Assembly (NCBI GenBank): GCA_041859375.1
Contig: JBHEKP010000139.1
Span: forward strand, 1-8,114
Direction: 5' to 3'
Source of the DNA: JBHEKP01 sp041859375
Lineage (GTDB): Bacteria; Hydrogenedentota; Hydrogenedentia; Hydrogenedentales; CAITNO01
Length of the DNA stretch: 8,114 bases
The notes under the pieces were generated by a model, which saw only the letters and a program-made list of their open reading frames with translations, searched no databases and was not told the DNA's origin. The position numbers were made by a program, and so were the translations under genes. How positions within the stretch are numbered: the first letter of the stretch is position 1; each line of letters begins with the position of its first letter. Positions 1 through 6,462 of this stretch are shown one piece after another.

Positions 1-73
1 CGGGCAAAAGAAACAGCACCGCCAGCGCAAAAAACATGACACCCGCACGCAAAACCATCCGATTGACACCCAT
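1..73 (-). CDS. Start of an exported or membrane protein (partial, cut by window edge)
   Basis: Only the first 24 codons are present. The peptide has two Arg residues (positions 5 and 9) near the start, then a run of hydrophobic residues (V12-M13-F14-F15-A16-L17-A18-V19-L20-F21-L22-L23-P24). This is the shape of a signal peptide or a first transmembrane segment. The ATG at 71-73 is preceded by a strong ribosome binding site, AAAGGAG, on the minus strand (79-85, 5-nt spacing). A convincing promoter lies about 57-85 bp upstream of the start codon. The rest of the gene lies outside the window, so no function can be given. The call as a gene is supported by promoter, RBS and signal-like start together, not by homology. 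Confidence 0.6.
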   Translation of the reverse strand, partial: MGVNRMVLRAGVMFFALAVLFLLP

Positions 74-129
74 GACCTCTCCTTTCCCGCAATGCGCCTG
101 AACCGCCGTTGTAAACGCCACCGGCTCCG

Positions 130-158
130 ATGGTAGGCAACAAAACAAGAAATGTCAA
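130..158 (-). promoter_or_regulatory. Sigma70-type promoter for the gene starting at 73
   Basis: On the minus strand a perfect -35 box TTGACA (153-158) is followed by a 17-bp T-rich spacer and a -10 box TACCAT (130-135, 4 of 6 consensus). Transcription would begin near 123, giving a leader of about 50 nt before the ATG at 73. It is the only clear regulatory signal in the 226-bp gap between the two minus-strand genes. Confidence 0.6.
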
Positions 159-269
159 CCCTCCCACATAAAGTAACAGGGCATGCCAGCCTGTCCCCAA
201 ACGCCCCGGCACCAACCCCACGAAGGCAGGCAACACAGAACAACACCCAAGAACAAGAACATCCCTTCT

Positions 270-295
270 ATTCCTGCGCCGATAATGCAGGGAAT
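270..295 (-). terminator. Weak stem-loop just after the Nudix gene
   Basis: ATTCCTGC (270-277) can pair with GCAGGGAAT (287-295), with one bulged G and a 9-nt loop. On the minus strand it sits immediately after the Nudix stop codon, where a terminator would be expected. No T-run follows, so rho-independent termination is doubtful. The rest of the gap 74-299 shows only the promoter for the next gene. Confidence 0.25.
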
Positions 296-299
296 AATG

Positions 300-824
300 T
301 CAGCCTCCGAGATGCTCAAAAAGCCGCTGCAGGAGCACCACGGTTTTGGCGTCCTCGATTTCTTGGTTGTCCAGCATTTGGCGGACTTCCCCAAGCCCGA
401 GTTCCACCAGTTCGATGCGTTCGTCATGCTCCAGCCGCTGGGCGGTTTTGACAAGGTCAAACGCCAGATAGAGATGAATGCGCTCGGAACAGAAGCCCAC
501 CGAGGCGAAAACGGAGCCTGCCGGCACCACCCGGCCCGCGCGCATGCCCACCTCCTCCTCCAGTTCGGTGATTCCCCGGTGCAACGGATCCTCGGCCCCC
601 TCCAGTTTTCCGGCGGGCGCCTCCAGGAGGTACTGGTTCAGGGCGATGCGGAACTGGCGGACCAAAATGACCGAATGCCCGGTGCAGGGGAGGATGCACA
701 CACCGCCGGGATGTTCCACCACCTCGCGAAGGGACTCGGTGCCGTCGTCCAGCACCACCGTGCCCACCCGCAGGCGAACCACCCTGCCGTTGTACAAAAC
801 CTCACTGTTCTTCCAGCGTTCCAT
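300..824 (-). CDS. Nudix hydrolase, ADP-ribose pyrophosphatase type
   Basis: The 174-residue protein matches the NudF/ADP-sugar diphosphatase branch of the Nudix superfamily, which splits ADP-ribose and related nucleoside diphosphate sugars into AMP and a sugar phosphate in the cytosol. Supporting features are the segment VRQFRIALNQYLLEAPAGK and the Nudix box that follows. The box runs from G72 to M94, with E78, E87, L88, E90, E91 and G93 in the right places. The box Arg is replaced by Thr86, while the metal-binding Glu cluster is intact. I chose the ATG at 822-824: the protein then begins MERWKNSEV, typical of the family, and GGGGA lies 7 nt upstream. A longer form from an ATG at 875 adds 17 unlikely residues and would contain a possible -10 element. 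The gene lies 96 bp downstream of the sulfatase gene on the same strand. Substrate within the ADP-sugar group cannot be settled here. Confidence 0.88.
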   Translation of the reverse strand: MERWKNSEVLYNGRVVRLRVGTVVLDDGTESLREVVEHPGGVCILPCTGHSVILVRQFRIALNQYLLEAPAGKLEGAEDPLHRGITELEEEVGMRAGRVVPAGSVFASVGFCSERIHLYLAFDLVKTAQRLEHDERIELVELGLGEVRQMLDNQEIEDAKTVVLLQRLFEHLGG

Positions 825-863
825 GGGCAAATCCCCGTCGGTTAAAGGTCCAAACACGGGCAT

Positions 864-872
864 ACTGTAGCA
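864..872 (-). promoter_or_regulatory. Possible extended -10 promoter for the Nudix gene
   Basis: The minus strand reads TGC-TACAGT here (-10 hexamer 864-869, preceded by TG at the extended -10 position). No good -35 box is seen 17 bp upstream. If used, transcription would begin near 857, about 33 nt before the ATG at 824. This is weak evidence and mainly helps to argue for the shorter Nudix start. I see no clear terminator for the sulfatase gene in 876-920. Confidence 0.25.
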
Positions 873-920
873 CACGCATGGATTGCCCTGTTTCGCAAGC
901 CTGGGTTGCCGTCCGGACCC

Positions 921-2348
921 TTACTCCTCCCGGGCATCCCCCCCGCCCTTTTCACTCCCCCTTCTCATCCCCCGGCCGGGCTTTCTGTCCTTCGGCCCGC
1001 CCTCGTCGGGCAGCACCGGCGCGGGCAAACCCTCAAGAATCTTGGCAAACTCCGCCTTGACCGCCGCCACTTCTGGGTCCTGGGACGCGGTCACCTCCTT
1101 GTAACCCGTGCCGTCCACGCTGCCGCCGCAGTCATACAACCGGCCAAACTGGCCGGGCGAATTGTCCTCCAGCAGCCACCGCTTGCTGCGCAGGATGCGC
1201 CGGTCGCCAATGAAGGAAAAAATCCAGTCCCGGGTTTTCTCCGTCTCCCCCCCAAGAAAAGACGCCAGGGAATGCCCGTCAATCACCTTGTCTTTGGGGA
1301 GAGCCGCCCCGGCAAAGGCGGCAAGCGTGGGGAATATGTCGGACATGTCGGTGAGTTCGCGGGTGGCGCCGCGCTGTTTCACCATGCCGGGCGCGTTGAT
1401 GATCATCGGCACCCGCGCGCCCAGTTCGGTGGCGTCCCCCTTGCCGTTTCCGGCGGGCCCGTTGTCGCCGGTGAAGATTACAACCGTGTTTTCGCGCAGG
1501 CCAAGCTCCTCCAGCGCCGCCGTCAGCAGGCCCACCTCCTTGTCCATGTACTCCACATTGTCCTTCAACAAACCGGTCTTGGTGTCGTGGGACAAATCCG
1601 GAAGATCTTTGGTGTCCGGCGTGCGGTAGAGCGGACCGTGGACAAGGCACATCGGATAATAGGCCAGGAAGGGCCGCTCACGGTTGCGCCGCATGAAGTC
1701 AATCAGGAAGTTTCTGTGAATGTCAGGCCCGAACTGATCCGGCGTGGTTTCCACATACTGCCCGTTTTTCATGATGCAGGGATGCCAGTAGCGCGCGGTC
1801 TTCCCCTTGTCGTTCTCGAATCCGCCCGTGTGTTTCACACCGGCGGGCAGGTCGTGGGCGTAGGCCCAGATGCAATACTCGTCAAAACCGCAGTCGTGTA
1901 TGAGGGTGGGCACCTCGCCGGAAAGCTGCCATTTGCCCGCCAGGGCGGTGGCATAGCCCCGCTCCTTGAGCACCTCCGCAAAGGTGGTGTGGTTTTTGCC
2001 GATGTCCTCCACCGGGGATTTCGGATCCGGGCCGCCGCGCCGCCCGGCAAAATTGAGGACGCCGTTGTGGCAGCCGTACTGCCCGGTGAGCATCATCACC
2101 CGCGTCGGATGGCAGATGGTCGCGGTGTAGGCGGTCTCAAAACGCACCCCCGCCGCGCCGAGCGCGTCAATATTCGGGGTTTGGTGCGCGGGGTGGCCGT
2201 AGCAGCCGAGCTCACGCGCGCCCAGGTCATCCGCCAGTATGACAAGGAAGTTCGGGGGGCGTTTTGACGTGTCCGCCGCCGCGCGGGCGGCACCGCAGCA
2301 GGCGGCAAGCCCGCCCGCCGCAACAAGGAATTCCCGACGGTTCATCAT
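921..2348 (-). CDS. Tat-exported type I sulfatase (formylglycine-dependent)
   Basis: This 475-residue protein belongs to the alkaline-phosphatase-fold sulfatases, which hydrolyse sulfate esters. It opens with a twin-arginine signal (NRREFL, residues 3-8, then an Ala/Gly-rich stretch ending near residue 26), so it should be exported folded to the periplasm or beyond. Metal-site Asp40-Asp41 sit in the usual ILADDLG motif. The maturation motif is C79-H-P-T-R83, where Cys79 would be oxidised to formylglycine. H237, D295-N296 (TGDNG) and K303 fit the remaining catalytic positions. Two departures from the common pattern are Thr instead of Ser in the CxPSR motif, and Gln141 in GKWQL where GKWHL is usual. 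The C-terminal 30 residues or so are charged and Gly-rich, probably disordered. The start at 2348 is preferred because GGAGG lies 8 nt upstream; an ATG at 2381 would put the Tat motif deeper. The sulfated substrate (polysaccharide, glycan or small ester) is unknown. A sulfatase-maturing enzyme must be encoded elsewhere. Confidence 0.92.
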   Translation of the reverse strand: MMNRREFLVAAGGLAACCGAARAAADTSKRPPNFLVILADDLGARELGCYGHPAHQTPNIDALGAAGVRFETAYTATICHPTRVMMLTGQYGCHNGVLNFAGRRGGPDPKSPVEDIGKNHTTFAEVLKERGYATALAGKWQLSGEVPTLIHDCGFDEYCIWAYAHDLPAGVKHTGGFENDKGKTARYWHPCIMKNGQYVETTPDQFGPDIHRNFLIDFMRRNRERPFLAYYPMCLVHGPLYRTPDTKDLPDLSHDTKTGLLKDNVEYMDKEVGLLTAALEELGLRENTVVIFTGDNGPAGNGKGDATELGARVPMIINAPGMVKQRGATRELTDMSDIFPTLAAFAGAALPKDKVIDGHSLASFLGGETEKTRDWIFSFIGDRRILRSKRWLLEDNSPGQFGRLYDCGGSVDGTGYKEVTASQDPEVAAVKAEFAKILEGLPAPVLPDEGGPKDRKPGRGMRRGSEKGGGDAREE

Positions 2349-2455
2349 GGTTTCAGCCTCCATGGTTGCCCTTCTGACCACGCCGGTTTAAACACTTCAC
2401 GCGGGGAATAGTTCCGTCTTTGCCCGGCCGGTGGGCCTCCGGAAGCATAACAGAA

Positions 2456-2479
2456 CGCCGCCGTCAAAAGACGGCGGCG
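2456..2479 (-). terminator. Hairpin terminator after the radical SAM gene
   Basis: A perfect 10-bp GC-rich stem (arms 2456-2465 and 2470-2479) encloses a 4-nt loop. On the minus strand it starts 26 nt after the radical SAM stop codon and is followed by TTCTGTTATG, a short imperfect T-rich tail. On the plus strand no T-run follows. It therefore most likely ends the tetR-radical SAM operon. Between this hairpin and the sulfatase start (2349-2455) I could not identify a convincing promoter; two short palindromes, GGAATAGTTCC (2405-2415) and GTTTAAAC, lie there. Confidence 0.7.
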
Positions 2480-2505
2480 CGGAAAATGAACCGATTGCGG
2501 GGCGC

Positions 2506-4299
2506 TCAGCCTTCCGAGGGGTCCGGTTTGGGGCCGGGCTCCACCAGGGCGGAGGCCTCCTGGGCGATGGTGTTGAGGGACTGGACCATGGTCTGCACGA
2601 CACCACCCGCAGCGCCGCCCATGCGGTATTCGGTGCGGCGGCACGGCGGCTGGCGCACAATGGATTCACGGCCCCGCAGGCGGCTGTAAAGCAGGCGGGC
2701 GTATTCCACCGCGCCGGTGGCCACCAGGCCCGCCGCGGCGGCGATGTCCCGCCCCTTGGGCGGGCCCAGCACCTCGCGGTACAGGCGCATGGCGGCGCGG
2801 GCCTTGCGGCGCGCGGCGTCGTTGGGGGCGTACACCCAGGCCGCCCACAGCGCGGGCCGCATAATCGCGGCCATTCGGGTCATCATGAGCAGGCGCTGCT
2901 TCATGAACCGGTCCGGCGCGGGCCGTTCCGACGGCTCGTAGCGCAGCGTTTCCGGGTTCCAGGCCAGCCCCGCCTCCTGCCGCATCCGGTAGTCCCCACG
3001 CGCGCGCTTCACGCCCCGGATGGCGGTCAGCGCCATGTTGAGCACGCCGGGGCCCCCCTTTTCATACTTGCGCTTGAAGGCCTCCAGCAGGATGCGCGCG
3101 TGGTCCTTCGGGTCCGGAAAATTCGGGTGGTCAAACACCAGCTCCCCCTGGCCGTGCTGGTGGCGGTAGGGCACGTTGCGAAGCCGGTTTTCCGACTTCA
3201 CCTTCTGGTAGAGCGCGGTCCCGGGCAGGGCCGTGTAGTTCATGAACTGGGTGAGGCTGGAATCGAGGCCTATCACCCAGTCAATGTCCTCCTGGATGGA
3301 CTTCTCGTCATGGTGGTGCTGGAAGAGGATCATGGACGCCTGCACGATGATGCCCTTGTCCTGCAACTCGCCGATCAGCGCGGCCAAATCAATGCCCGCC
3401 GTCTTGGCGTGGGTGTTCGACTTTGACTCCACGCCAATCCACACCATGCGCACGCCCAGGCGCACCAGAAAATCCACGCCCAGTTGCTTGATGGTCTCCG
3501 CCGAGGAGAAGAGGTCGAACACATAGGGCTTTCCGTTGGCCTCCATTTCGGCGAGCAGTTCCCGCGCGCGCCGGGGGCGCTTCAAAAAATTCTCGTCCAT
3601 GACGCTGAAGCCGGTCGCCTTCTTTTCCCGTTCCGCGCGGCGGCAGGCCTCAAGCACCTCGCTCCCTGTGTTCAGGAGGGGCACGTAGCACTTCTCGAAT
3701 TTGTGCGAGGTGATGCAGAAGTCACAGCCGTTCTCGCAACCCAGGCCGGGCATGAGAATCGCACCGCGCGGCGTGGTCGCGTAACCGTACAGCGTCTCAA
3801 AGGCGGGGCCGATGAGCGCGGGGTGCTTCAGCGGGGCGTTCTCGTCCTCGCCAAAGTAACGGCGCAGCCAGCGCACCCCCTCGCCGTGGCACACCTCGTC
3901 ATGGGGCACCAGCCGGTCAAGGTCGGGGAGAATGCTTCCGTAGCCGCCCAGAATGATCTTCATGCCGGGATGCTCGGCCCGGATGTGCTCGGCCATGCGT
4001 TTCGCCTTGAGCACGTTGGGGACGATGAAGGAGATGCCGACGTGGGTGTAGCCCTTTTTCAATTCGGCGGTGAAATCCGCCCATTCGGGAAAATCAAGAA
4101 TCATCGTCGGCACGGAGAGGTTTTCAGCCATGAGGTACAGGCCGAAGCTCCAGTAGGATTGGCGCGGCGAGTGGATGCCCTGGCCGCGGGTGATCTGGTT
4201 GTTGAGCAGCTCCATCTGGCAGCCCAAATCCTCACCCCACTCATCCTTCACGCCGTAGGGGCCGAAGACGGAGGTAAGCAGCAGTTTTTGTTGTGGCAT
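2506..4299 (-). CDS. B12-binding-domain radical SAM protein, substrate unknown
   Basis: The 597-residue protein has the two-domain layout of cobalamin-type (class B-like) radical SAM enzymes. Residues about 1-160 resemble the Rossmann-like B12-binding domain, with the family landmarks LGGYG (117-121) and HGEG (138-141). Residues about 180-400 form the radical SAM core, with the [4Fe-4S] cysteines C188, C192 and C195 spaced Cx3CxxC, and GVESKS (289-294) and ALPGT (357-361) further on. Such enzymes methylate or rearrange unactivated carbons using SAM and often cobalamin. The cobalamin-ligating DxHxxG motif is not visible in the N-terminal domain; DEWGED (19-24) lies in that general region but has no His. 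Residues about 410-597 form a basic, helical C-terminal extension I do not recognise. The start is secure: AAGGAG lies 7 nt upstream of the ATG. The gene follows the tetR-type gene by 19 bp and is almost certainly co-transcribed with it. No partner enzyme is encoded beside it, so the substrate (lipid, cofactor or natural product) stays open. Confidence 0.88.
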   Translation of the reverse strand: MPQQKLLLTSVFGPYGVKDEWGEDLGCQMELLNNQITRGQGIHSPRQSYWSFGLYLMAENLSVPTMILDFPEWADFTAELKKGYTHVGISFIVPNVLKAKRMAEHIRAEHPGMKIILGGYGSILPDLDRLVPHDEVCHGEGVRWLRRYFGEDENAPLKHPALIGPAFETLYGYATTPRGAILMPGLGCENGCDFCITSHKFEKCYVPLLNTGSEVLEACRRAEREKKATGFSVMDENFLKRPRRARELLAEMEANGKPYVFDLFSSAETIKQLGVDFLVRLGVRMVWIGVESKSNTHAKTAGIDLAALIGELQDKGIIVQASMILFQHHHDEKSIQEDIDWVIGLDSSLTQFMNYTALPGTALYQKVKSENRLRNVPYRHQHGQGELVFDHPNFPDPKDHARILLEAFKRKYEKGGPGVLNMALTAIRGVKRARGDYRMRQEAGLAWNPETLRYEPSERPAPDRFMKQRLLMMTRMAAIMRPALWAAWVYAPNDAARRKARAAMRLYREVLGPPKGRDIAAAAGLVATGAVEYARLLYSRLRGRESIVRQPPCRRTEYRMGGAAGGVVQTMVQSLNTIAQEASALVEPGPKPDPSEG

Positions 4300-4318
4300 G
4301 ATTGTACTCCTTCGGGCT

Positions 4319-5341
4319 TCAGGATTTTTTCGGGGGCTCGGGCGGGGTGAAATAGGCGCGGCGGGCGGCGTTGTCCCCCACGAAGCCGTTGAACAGCACT
4401 TCCAGTATCACGGGCAGCTCATCGCTGAGCGGGTACTCCATGCCGGACTGGAACCACTTGCGGGCCACCCCGTCAACAAAGCCGAGCACCCCGTAGGCGA
4501 CCGTGTGGAAATTCACGGTTTTCAGCACGCCCGCCGCGTCCAGCGCGGCGACATGCTCCTTGATCATGGGGAAATCCGCGATGAGATACTCATAAAAAAT
4601 GGTCTGGCGGCCCGAGGGGCCGTTGATGCCCTCATTCTGAATCAGGCGGTAAAGCGTGTGGTTTTCCTCAATGAAGGCAACCCACTGCCTGACGAACGCC
4701 TCAATCTGGCCGAGCACGTCCTTCTCCCCGTTGAAGGCCGCGGCAAAACGCCCGCCCACACGGCGGCTCGTGTCCTTGAGCAGCTGGTCCAGCAAATCCT
4801 CCTTGCTGGAGAAATACCGGTACACCGTGCCCTTGGCCACCATGGAGCGCGCCGCGATTTCATCAATGGTCGCCTCATAGTAGCCCCGCTCGATGAACAC
4901 CTCCAGCGCCGCGTCAAAGATTTTCCGGCGTTTCGCGTCAGGATCCCGGCGGCGCACAGGGGGCTCCGCCTCCACATTCCGCGCGCGGGAAACCAGCCGG
5001 TGCAGCCGTGCCGGGGACAGGGTCACCTCCTGAAGACCCAGTTGGGCGCACTCGTCCAATGTCGCCTCGAACAGTTCCAGCGCCGCAGCATCCAGTCCGC
5101 GCTCCTCCAGGTAAACCAGCACCTCCTCCAAATGCCCCGACAGCCACCGTGCGGCTCCGGCCCGGGCGGCGGCCATGTCACCGGGGGCCTGTTCCGTGTG
5201 GGAGGCGGCCACCCCGCGCAGGAACTTCCGGAAATCATCCTGGCGCAACCGCCCGTTGGCGGAGAAATACCGGCCCAGTTCGGCGTAGAAATCGAGGCGG
5301 CGTCCGCCTGATTTGATGTGACGCATGTCGGGAGCGGTCAT
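4319..5341 (-). CDS. TetR/AcrR-family regulator with a long N-terminal extension
   Basis: The C-terminal 200 residues are a typical TetR-family repressor. The DNA-binding helix-turn-helix spans about residues 139-185, with TIDEIAARSMVAKGTVYRYF as its core, and a helical ligand-binding and dimerisation domain extends to about residue 325. TetR proteins normally begin 10-20 residues before the HTH domain and total about 200 residues. Here about 130 extra residues precede it. That extension looks mostly helical (for example around 65-105, rich in Ala, Leu and Glu) and I do not recognise it. The start is well supported: AAGGAGG lies 5 nt before the ATG, downstream of a good promoter and operator. 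The gene is first in an operon with the radical SAM gene and most likely represses that operon, itself included. The inducer is unknown. Confidence 0.9.
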   Translation of the reverse strand: MTAPDMRHIKSGGRRLDFYAELGRYFSANGRLRQDDFRKFLRGVAASHTEQAPGDMAAARAGAARWLSGHLEEVLVYLEERGLDAAALELFEATLDECAQLGLQEVTLSPARLHRLVSRARNVEAEPPVRRRDPDAKRRKIFDAALEVFIERGYYEATIDEIAARSMVAKGTVYRYFSSKEDLLDQLLKDTSRRVGGRFAAAFNGEKDVLGQIEAFVRQWVAFIEENHTLYRLIQNEGINGPSGRQTIFYEYLIADFPMIKEHVAALDAAGVLKTVNFHTVAYGVLGFVDGVARKWFQSGMEYPLSDELPVILEVLFNGFVGDNAARRAYFTPPEPPKKS

Positions 5342-5356
5342 ACGGGCCTCCTTATT

Positions 5357-5378
5357 ATAATGACTGGTCAGTCATTAT
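5357..5378. promoter_or_regulatory. 22-bp palindromic operator, likely TetR-family binding site
   Basis: Arms ATAATGACTG (5357-5366) and CAGTCATTAT (5369-5378) are perfect inverted repeats around a central GT. Size, dyad symmetry and the TGACTG core fit operators of TetR-family repressors. It covers the expected transcription start and overlaps the last two bases of the -10 box of the tetR promoter, so a bound repressor would block RNA polymerase. No second copy is seen near the divergent transporter gene. Confidence 0.75.
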
Positions 5379-5405
5379 TGTAGAACGGACATGCGGAGAA
5401 TTCAA
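5377..5405 (-). promoter_or_regulatory. Sigma70 promoter of the tetR-radical SAM operon
   Basis: On the minus strand TTGAAT (5400-5405) and TACAAT (5377-5382, 5 of 6 consensus) are separated by exactly 17 bp. Transcription would begin near 5370, inside the palindromic operator, giving a leader of about 30 nt with the AAGGAGG ribosome site at 5347-5353. Confidence 0.75.
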
Positions 5406-5528
5406 GCCTTGACGCCAACGGAGCCGTCCGCATGCGGGGGGCCGGACAGATTGAACAGGCGTTGGAGCCTTCCCCGCCACCCATTTCCCTCTTATTCCCA
5501 CACCATTCCCCGCCGCGCATCCATCCGG

Positions 5529-5557
5529 TTGCATTGTCCCGCGCCGACGGGTAAAGT
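5529..5557 (+). promoter_or_regulatory. Possible promoter of the EamA-type transporter gene
   Basis: TTGCAT (5529-5534) and TAAAGT (5552-5557) are separated by 17 bp. The -10 box ends 8 nt before the ATG at 5566, so transcription would start at or next to the start codon. No ribosome binding site is visible upstream of this ATG, which agrees with a leaderless message. The hexamers are only moderately close to consensus (3 and 4 of 6). The rest of 5406-5528 shows nothing I can name. Confidence 0.4.
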
Positions 5558-5565
5558 GTGCCGCC

Positions 5566-6462
5566 ATGAACGCCGCACCCCGCAAGCAGGATGAAACCCG
5601 CCGAAACAACCGCCAAGCCGCGCTGGCCATGGCGGGCGCGGCGTTTGGATTTGCGTGCATGTCGGCGCTGGCCCACGGGTTGCGCCACGATCTGCCGTGG
5701 CCGGTGGTGGCGTTTGTGCGCTGTCTGGTGATGGCGCTGGTGATGGTGGCGGTGCTTTGGCGCAGCGGCGCGCCGCTGGTGGTGGCCGGCAACAGTACGC
5801 TGTGGCTGCGGAGCGTCTTCGGCACCCTGGGCCTGTTGTCCACCTTTTACAGCATCAGCCGCCTGCCTGTGACGGACACGGTGGTGATTTTCGCCATGAG
5901 CCCCCTTTGGATTGCGGTCATCATGGCCGTGCTGGAACGGGCGAAACCGCCCGCCGCCTCCCTGGCGCACATCACGATGGCGCTGGGCGGGGTTTGGCTG
6001 ATGGAACGGCCCTCCTTCTCGGCGGAGTCACTGCCGTTGCTGCTGGCGGTGGCCGGTTCGGTGGCGGTGGCGGTGGCCATGGTGAGCCTGAGCCGAACCC
6101 GCGATTATCCCCGCGAGACGGTGGTGATGCATTTTTCGGGCTTTTCCACGGTGGTGACGCTGGCCCTCTCCCTGCCCCACGCCCCGCTTCTTGCGGGCGT
6201 CTTCGGGGGAAACACCCACTGGTTCCTGCTGGGGGCCATCGGCGTCACCGGCACGCTCGGCCAGCTGCTCATGACCGCGGCGTACCAAAAGGGAAGGCCG
6301 ACCCTGGTGTCGGTGGTCGGCCTTTCACAGATTGTTTTTGGCGCGGTGTTTGACGTGGCTATCTTCGGCCACCGGGTGGACGGCTGGAAGGTGGCCGGAA
6401 TCGCGCTGATTGTGGCGGGCATCACCCTGCACCTTGCCAATCACCGGGGAGCGCGGGCTTAA
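5566..6462 (+). CDS. EamA/DMT-family membrane transporter (10 TM)
   Basis: The 298-residue protein has ten predicted hydrophobic segments (roughly 17-37, 45-64, 78-98, 101-122, 133-147, 156-175, 186-206, 217-236, 245-267, 274-292). This is the duplicated five-helix EamA architecture of the drug/metabolite transporter superfamily. Members are inner-membrane exporters or permeases of amino acids, metabolites, S-adenosylmethionine or nucleotide-like compounds. SISRLPVTDTVVIFAMSPLW (96-115) is typical of the first repeat; AAYQKGRPTLVSVVGLSQIV (238-257) marks the second. A hydrophilic, Arg/Lys-rich N-terminal tail of about 16 residues should face the cytoplasm. It is the only plus-strand gene and is divergent from the tetR operon, with 224 bp between start codons. 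Its stop codon overlaps the stop of the convergent porin gene. The start is the first in-frame ATG but has no Shine-Dalgarno site. The transported compound cannot be told. Confidence 0.85.
   Translation: MNAAPRKQDETRRNNRQAALAMAGAAFGFACMSALAHGLRHDLPWPVVAFVRCLVMALVMVAVLWRSGAPLVVAGNSTLWLRSVFGTLGLLSTFYSISRLPVTDTVVIFAMSPLWIAVIMAVLERAKPPAASLAHITMALGGVWLMERPSFSAESLPLLLAVAGSVAVAVAMVSLSRTRDYPRETVVMHFSGFSTVVTLALSLPHAPLLAGVFGGNTHWFLLGAIGVTGTLGQLLMTAAYQKGRPTLVSVVGLSQIVFGAVFDVAIFGHRVDGWKVAGIALIVAGITLHLANHRGARA

Noticed and set aside
825..875. Longer N-terminus for the Nudix protein
   Set aside because: The extra 17 residues do not fit the family start, the upstream ATG has a poor ribosome site, and a possible -10 element lies inside.
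906..2267. Long open frame on the plus strand opposite the sulfatase gene
   Set aside because: It is rich in Arg, Gly, His and Ala with no recognisable domain, and mirrors a gene with clear motifs. Long antisense frames are expected in GC-rich coding DNA.
2349..2455. Promoter for the sulfatase gene
   Set aside because: Candidate -10 hexamers (TTTAAA, TATTCC, TATGCT) have no acceptable -35 partner at 16-18 bp, so none is called.
2431..5311. Three long plus-strand open frames opposite the radical SAM and tetR genes (2431-3426, 3484-4350, 4298-5311)
   Set aside because: No motifs or credible ribosome sites; the minus-strand proteins have unambiguous family signatures over the same bases.
6040..6085. 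GGTGGC-like short repeats inside the transporter gene
   Set aside because: They encode an Ala/Val-rich membrane helix and reflect codon use, not a DNA repeat element.
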